Shown in pieces: positions 60,824 through 64,000 of a stretch of DNA of 64,000 nt. The notes under the pieces were generated by a model that was not told the DNA's origin, did not search any database, and saw only the letters and a program-made list of their open reading frames with translations. Made by a program: the position numbers and the translations under genes. Every line of letters starts with the position of its first letter. The stretch's first letter is position 1. Source of the stretch: Mycolicibacterium bacteremicum (GTDB lineage Bacteria > Actinomycetota > Actinomycetes > Mycobacteriales > Mycobacteriaceae); contig NZ_MVHJ01000015.1 in assembly GCF_002086115.1 (NCBI RefSeq), positions 1 through 64,000 of the forward strand, read 5' to 3'.

Positions 60824-61934
60824 CAATCGCATCGACTTCGCCGGGTCTCCCCGGCCGACCGTCGGTGTCGAATGGGAGTTCGCGCTCGTCGATCCCGTCA
60901 CCCGCGACCTGAGCAACGAGGCCGCGGCGGTGATCGCCGAGATCGGCGAAACGCCGCATGTGCACAAGGAATTGCTGCGCAACACCGTCGAGGTGGTCAC
61001 CGGCATCTGTGAGACGGTGCCGGAGGCGATGACCGACCTGCACGACACCCTGGTGCCGGTGCGCCGTATCGCCCGCGAGCGCGGCATGGAGCTGTTCTGC
61101 GCGGGCACCCATCCGTTCGCCGAATGGGAGATGCAGCAGCTCACCGAGGGGCCGCGCTACGCGGAGCTGATCAAACGCACCCAGTGGTGGGGACGGCAGA
61201 TGCTGATCTGGGGCGTGCACGTGCACGTCGGCATCTCCTCGGCGCACAAGGTGATGCCGATCATCACCTCGCTGCTCAACCACTACCCGCACCTGTTGGC
61301 GCTGTCCTCGTCGTCGCCGTTCTGGGATGGCGAGGACACCGGTTATGCCAGCAACCGCGCGATGATGTTCCAGCAGTTGCCGACCGCCGGTCTGCCGTTC
61401 CACTTCCAGAAGTGGTCGCACTTCGAACGGTTCGTCTACGACCAGAAGAAGACCGGCATCATCGATCACATGAACGAGATCCGTTGGGATATAAGGCCGT
61501 CCCCGCATCTCGGCACCATCGAGGTGCGCATCTTCGACGGGGTGTCCAACCTCGCCGAGTTGGGCGCGCTGGTGGCTTTGACGCACTGCCTGATCGTCGA
61601 CCTGGACCGCCGCCTCGACGCCGGTGACCAGCTGCCGACCATGCCGCCCTGGCATGTGCAGGAGAACAAGTGGCGCGCAGCGCGTTACGGGCTGGACGCA
61701 GTGATCATCTTGGATTCCGACAGCAACGAACGTCTGGTCACCGAGGACCTCGACGACCTGCTGAACCGGCTGGAGCCGGTGGCGGTGTCGCTGGGATGCG
61801 CCGACGAACTGCGCCGGGTGGAGGGCATCTACCGCGACGGAGCGTCCTATCAGCGTCAGCGCCGGGTGGCCGAGGAGCACGACGGCGACCTGCGCGCGGT
61901 GGTCGACTCGCTGATCGGCGAGCTGGACCTGTGA
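60804..61934 (+). CDS. YbdK-type carboxylate-amine ligase (Rv0433-like)
   Basis: A 376-residue glutamate-cysteine ligase type 2 family protein with TVGVEWEFALVDP (ATP/metal Glu), ELLRNTVEVVTGI, GVHVHVGISS and the Arg-rich block ASNRAMMFQQLPTAG. It makes an amide bond at the cost of ATP, with weak gamma-glutamylcysteine activity known for E. coli YbdK. GTG 60804 lies within sodC, and its stop overlaps the next gene as GTGA. Confidence 0.9.
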   Translation: MSSPRNSNRIDFAGSPRPTVGVEWEFALVDPVTRDLSNEAAAVIAEIGETPHVHKELLRNTVEVVTGICETVPEAMTDLHDTLVPVRRIARERGMELFCAGTHPFAEWEMQQLTEGPRYAELIKRTQWWGRQMLIWGVHVHVGISSAHKVMPIITSLLNHYPHLLALSSSSPFWDGEDTGYASNRAMMFQQLPTAGLPFHFQKWSHFERFVYDQKKTGIIDHMNEIRWDIRPSPHLGTIEVRIFDGVSNLAELGALVALTHCLIVDLDRRLDAGDQLPTMPPWHVQENKWRAARYGLDAVIILDSDSNERLVTEDLDDLLNRLEPVAVSLGCADELRRVEGIYRDGASYQRQRRVAEEHDGDLRAVVDSLIGELDL

Positions 61935-62572
61935 GCACGCCCGCGCCGACGGCGATGTTCCCGCTCGAGGTCGCCATGCTGCCGGGTGAGGAACTGCCGC
62001 TGCGGATCTTCGAACCCCGCTACTCGGCCATGATCTCGGACTGCCTGGCCGGCACCGGTGAGTTCGGTGTGGTGCTCATCCAGGCCGGCCGCGAGGTCGG
62101 CGGTGGCGATGTGCGCAGCGACGTCGGGGCGTTGGCGCGCATCGTCGAGCACACCGACCTGGGCGGCGGCAAGTACCGGCTGCGCAGCGTGCTCGGCGAG
62201 CGGATCCGGGTGATCCAGTGGCTCGACGACGCCCCCTATCCGCGGGCCCAGACCGAGAGCTGGCCCGACGAGGCCGGTCCGTCCATCACCGGGGACGACA
62301 TCGCGGGCGTCGAGGACACCGTGATGGCCCTGTTCGAGCGGATCGCGGCCGCGCGGGATGCCGAGTTGCCGCCGCGCGAGGTGCTGCTCGGCGGGCCCGA
62401 ACCCGGCCAGCAACCCGGAGATCGGCTGTACGCGTTGGCCTCCCGGATACCGATCGGACAGGCCGACCGGTACGCGGTCCTGGCGGCTCCGCACGCGTCG
62501 GCGCGGTTGGCCGCACTGCGCGAGGCCGTCGAGACGGTGGCCGCGCTGGTGGAGTTCCAGCTGTCGGAGTAG
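61931..62572 (+). CDS. Lon N-terminal-domain protein (Rv0434-like)
   Basis: A 213-residue protein consisting of a Lon substrate-binding (LAN/PUA-like) domain, with MFPLEVAMLPGEELPLRIFEPRY at the start, and no ATPase or protease domain. GTG 61931 is coupled to the ligase. Function is unknown; a protein or peptide-binding role is inferred. Its TAG abuts the mrpG stop back-to-back (TAGCTA). Confidence 0.88.
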   Translation: MSTPAPTAMFPLEVAMLPGEELPLRIFEPRYSAMISDCLAGTGEFGVVLIQAGREVGGGDVRSDVGALARIVEHTDLGGGKYRLRSVLGERIRVIQWLDDAPYPRAQTESWPDEAGPSITGDDIAGVEDTVMALFERIAAARDAELPPREVLLGGPEPGQQPGDRLYALASRIPIGQADRYAVLAAPHASARLAALREAVETVAALVEFQLSE

Positions 62573-62914
62573 CTACTCGGGGTCGGGCAACGGGTTGTGC
62601 TTCAACTCGTCGGCGATCACGCTCTCCTGGACGTTCTGTTCACGGTAGGCCAACTGGCCGACCCGATTGGCCACCACCGGCGCGGTGATGATCGTGAACA
62701 AGCCGGCGAGGATGATCATGCCGACATCTGGATGGCCGCTGAGCCGGACCGCCGCGCCGGCCAGGACCAGCAGCAGCCCCAACACCTGCGGCTTACTCGC
62801 GGCGTGCATGCGCGTCAGGGTGTCGGGGAAGCGCACGACCCCGATGGCAGCGGTGAGCGCCAGCGCCGAACCGCCCAGCACCAGGATCGAGGTGATGATG
62901 TCGACTACGGTCAC
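62573..62914 (-). CDS. mrpG: Na+/H+ antiporter subunit G
   Basis: A 113-residue MnhG/PhaG-family protein with three helices and the motif VVRFPDTLTRMHAASKPQVLGL. It is a small subunit of the multi-subunit Mrp sodium/proton antiporter. GTG 62914 overlaps the mrpF stop by four bases; the longer frame is rejected. Confidence 0.9.
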   Translation of the reverse strand: MTVVDIITSILVLGGSALALTAAIGVVRFPDTLTRMHAASKPQVLGLLLVLAGAAVRLSGHPDVGMIILAGLFTIITAPVVANRVGQLAYREQNVQESVIADELKHNPLPDPE

Positions 62915-63192
62915 GATGCCCTCCGTTCGTCCGGATCGCGGTCGGGCACGCGGAAGCGCGCCACGCTGACCGACCCGACGAAACTGATCAGCGCCAGCGC
63001 AGTGAGGCTGTAGGTGACGGTGCTGTCCAGACTGAACGCCGCCCAGGTGCCGATACCGCACATCGACACCGCGACAAAGGCATCCAGCGCGACCAGCCGG
63101 TCCAGCGTGGTGGGTCCGGCCAGCAAGCGGTAGACGGTGATGGCGGCGGCGGCCGAGAGCATCACCGCCGCGGCGACCCAGACGATATGCAT
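62911..63192 (-). CDS. mrpF: Na+/H+ antiporter subunit F
   Basis: A 93-residue protein with three helices and the MrpF pattern YRLLAGPTTLDRLVALD. ATG 63192 overlaps the mrpE stop as ATGA. It belongs to the mrpD-E-F-G operon read towards the left. Confidence 0.9.
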   Translation of the reverse strand: MHIVWVAAAVMLSAAAAITVYRLLAGPTTLDRLVALDAFVAVSMCGIGTWAAFSLDSTVTYSLTALALISFVGSVSVARFRVPDRDPDERRAS

Positions 63193-63725
63193 CAGGCGTC
63201 CTCCTTATCGGCGGACGCCCGCCAGTCGGCATCCCGTTCGAACGCGGCCACCATGAGTCGCTCGACGGTCTTCACCTGCCGGTAGAAGGCCGCGACCGCC
63301 TTCTCGGAACCGACATCCAGCACGTGCAGGTAGATGAGCCGGCGCCGCTGATCGATCTCCAGGACCACCGAACCCGGGATGAGGGTGAGTACGCCGACCG
63401 CCAGGGCGAGCACCAGATCGGACTTGACGGCCAGGTGTGCGCGCAGCACCGCGGTGGCCGGCTGAGGACCGGGTTTGATTGCCAGCCAAGCCACTTGGAA
63501 CGAGGACACCACGAGTTTCACCGCGACATAGAGCACCAGGCGAAGCAGCGCCAACGGCCGGAGCTTCCCTTCCACCGGTACCGCGGGCAACGGGAGCAGC
63601 AACGTGATGACCAGTGCGACGACCAGACCGCCGATGATGTTGGCGGCCGAGAACGTGCCCCACAGCAGGATCCACACCAGCGTCAGCCAGCACAGCGTCC
63701 AGATGCGTAACGTGATCTTTCTCAT
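63192..63725 (-). CDS. mrpE: Na+/H+ antiporter subunit E
   Basis: A 177-residue MnhE-family protein with two or three N-terminal helices and a C-terminal cytosolic domain containing LTLIPGSVVLEID and the HVLDVG motif of the family. ATG 63725 is 28 bases after mrpD. It assembles into the Mrp complex. Confidence 0.9.
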   Translation of the reverse strand: MRKITLRIWTLCWLTLVWILLWGTFSAANIIGGLVVALVITLLLPLPAVPVEGKLRPLALLRLVLYVAVKLVVSSFQVAWLAIKPGPQPATAVLRAHLAVKSDLVLALAVGVLTLIPGSVVLEIDQRRRLIYLHVLDVGSEKAVAAFYRQVKTVERLMVAAFERDADWRASADKEDA

Positions 63726-63753
63726 CGTGAACCTCGGCTCTTCGCGCAGACGC

Positions 63754-64000
63754 TCATCGCAACACCGCCGAGATGTATTGGCCGCGATCGATTATCTGTT
63801 CGGCGGCGCGCTCGCTGTATCCGTAGATCGGACCGGCGAACACCGTCAGCGCCAGCCCCACCGCGATCAGGGCCCCGGTGGGCAGCAGCATCCCGACCGG
63901 CATCTTGCCGACATCGTTGCGATCGGCGAAGGCGATATCGTCGTCATCGTCGATCAGTGCCGCGGGCACGGTGTTGGACAGGTTGCCCTCCGGCGCGTCG
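63754..64000 (-). CDS. mrpD: Na+/H+ antiporter subunit D, C-terminal part (partial)
   Basis: An open frame from the right edge ends at 63754. The visible 81 residues hold an acidic DDDDD stretch, one helix (LLPTGALIAVGLALTVFAGPIYGY) and a short tail. Position before mrpE and the terminal helix fit MrpD, a proton-translocating NuoL-like subunit. The core channel lies outside the window. Confidence 0.72.
   Translation of the reverse strand, partial: DAPEGNLSNTVPAALIDDDDDIAFADRNDVGKMPVGMLLPTGALIAVGLALTVFAGPIYGYSERAAEQIIDRGQYISAVLR

Overview
The window is high-GC mycobacterial DNA, most likely a fast-growing Mycolicibacterium. From memory its backbone is collinear with the M. tuberculosis fgd1-pta-ackA-pknG-glnH-glnX-mutT3-thiE-thiO-thiS-thiG ... 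thiD-thiC ... xthA-Rv0428c-def-Rv0430-virR-sodC-Rv0433-Rv0434 region, with several accessory blocks spliced in. Starts are often GTG, neighbouring genes often overlap by 1-8 bases, several transcripts look leaderless, and convergent genes often overlap at their 3' ends. No tRNA, rRNA, insertion sequence or CRISPR array was seen.

Layout. 1-88: the last codons of fgd1. 48-5638: an accessory catabolic cassette. The minus strand carries an APH-fold kinase, an SDR dehydrogenase and a GntR regulator; the plus strand carries an APC permease and a class-III PLP enzyme resembling ethanolamine-phosphate phospho-lyase. The cassette sits between fgd1 and pta, and the PLP gene is translationally coupled to pta-ackA. 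A plausible logic is amine uptake, phosphorylation, elimination to an aldehyde, and link-up to acetyl-CoA/acetate metabolism. 8740-13502: the glnX-glnH-pknG amino-acid-sensing operon plus a small membrane protein. 13589-16736: mutT3 and the thiamine genes thiE and thiOSG, with a TPP riboswitch before thiO. 16744-19141: an SGNH hydrolase and a two-gene ABC exporter.

19142-29812: a structured leader RNA and a gene for a 3453-residue exported protein with 24 tandem Ig/cadherin-like modules. Fourteen of these are exactly 375 bp each and form a mosaic of shared sequence blocks. 29843-37635: two lipoprotein M28-family peptidases (the second has lost its catalytic residues), an MMPL transporter, and a type III PKS, ICMT-like methyltransferase and flavin monooxygenase set that resembles alkylresorcinol/polyketide-quinone operons.

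37616-45763 (minus): nucleobase permease, APC permease, DoxX-like protein, Baeyer-Villiger-type monooxygenase, a DUF4190/septum-formation protein, a hydrolase, thiD, and thiC under a second TPP riboswitch. 45842-50917: two MFS exporters, a TetR regulator with candidate operators, a small secreted protein and a leaderless methyltransferase gene.

50892-59194 (minus): a tightly coupled operon def-GNAT-jetA-jetB-jetC-xthA-Rv0426c. The SMC-like JetABC (MksFEB, Wadjet) complex lies inside a housekeeping operon, and xthA stands where the nuclease jetD is expected. 59323-62572: Rv0430-like, virR, sodC, a YbdK-type ligase and a Lon-N domain protein. 62573-64000 (minus): mrpG, mrpF, mrpE and the end of mrpD.
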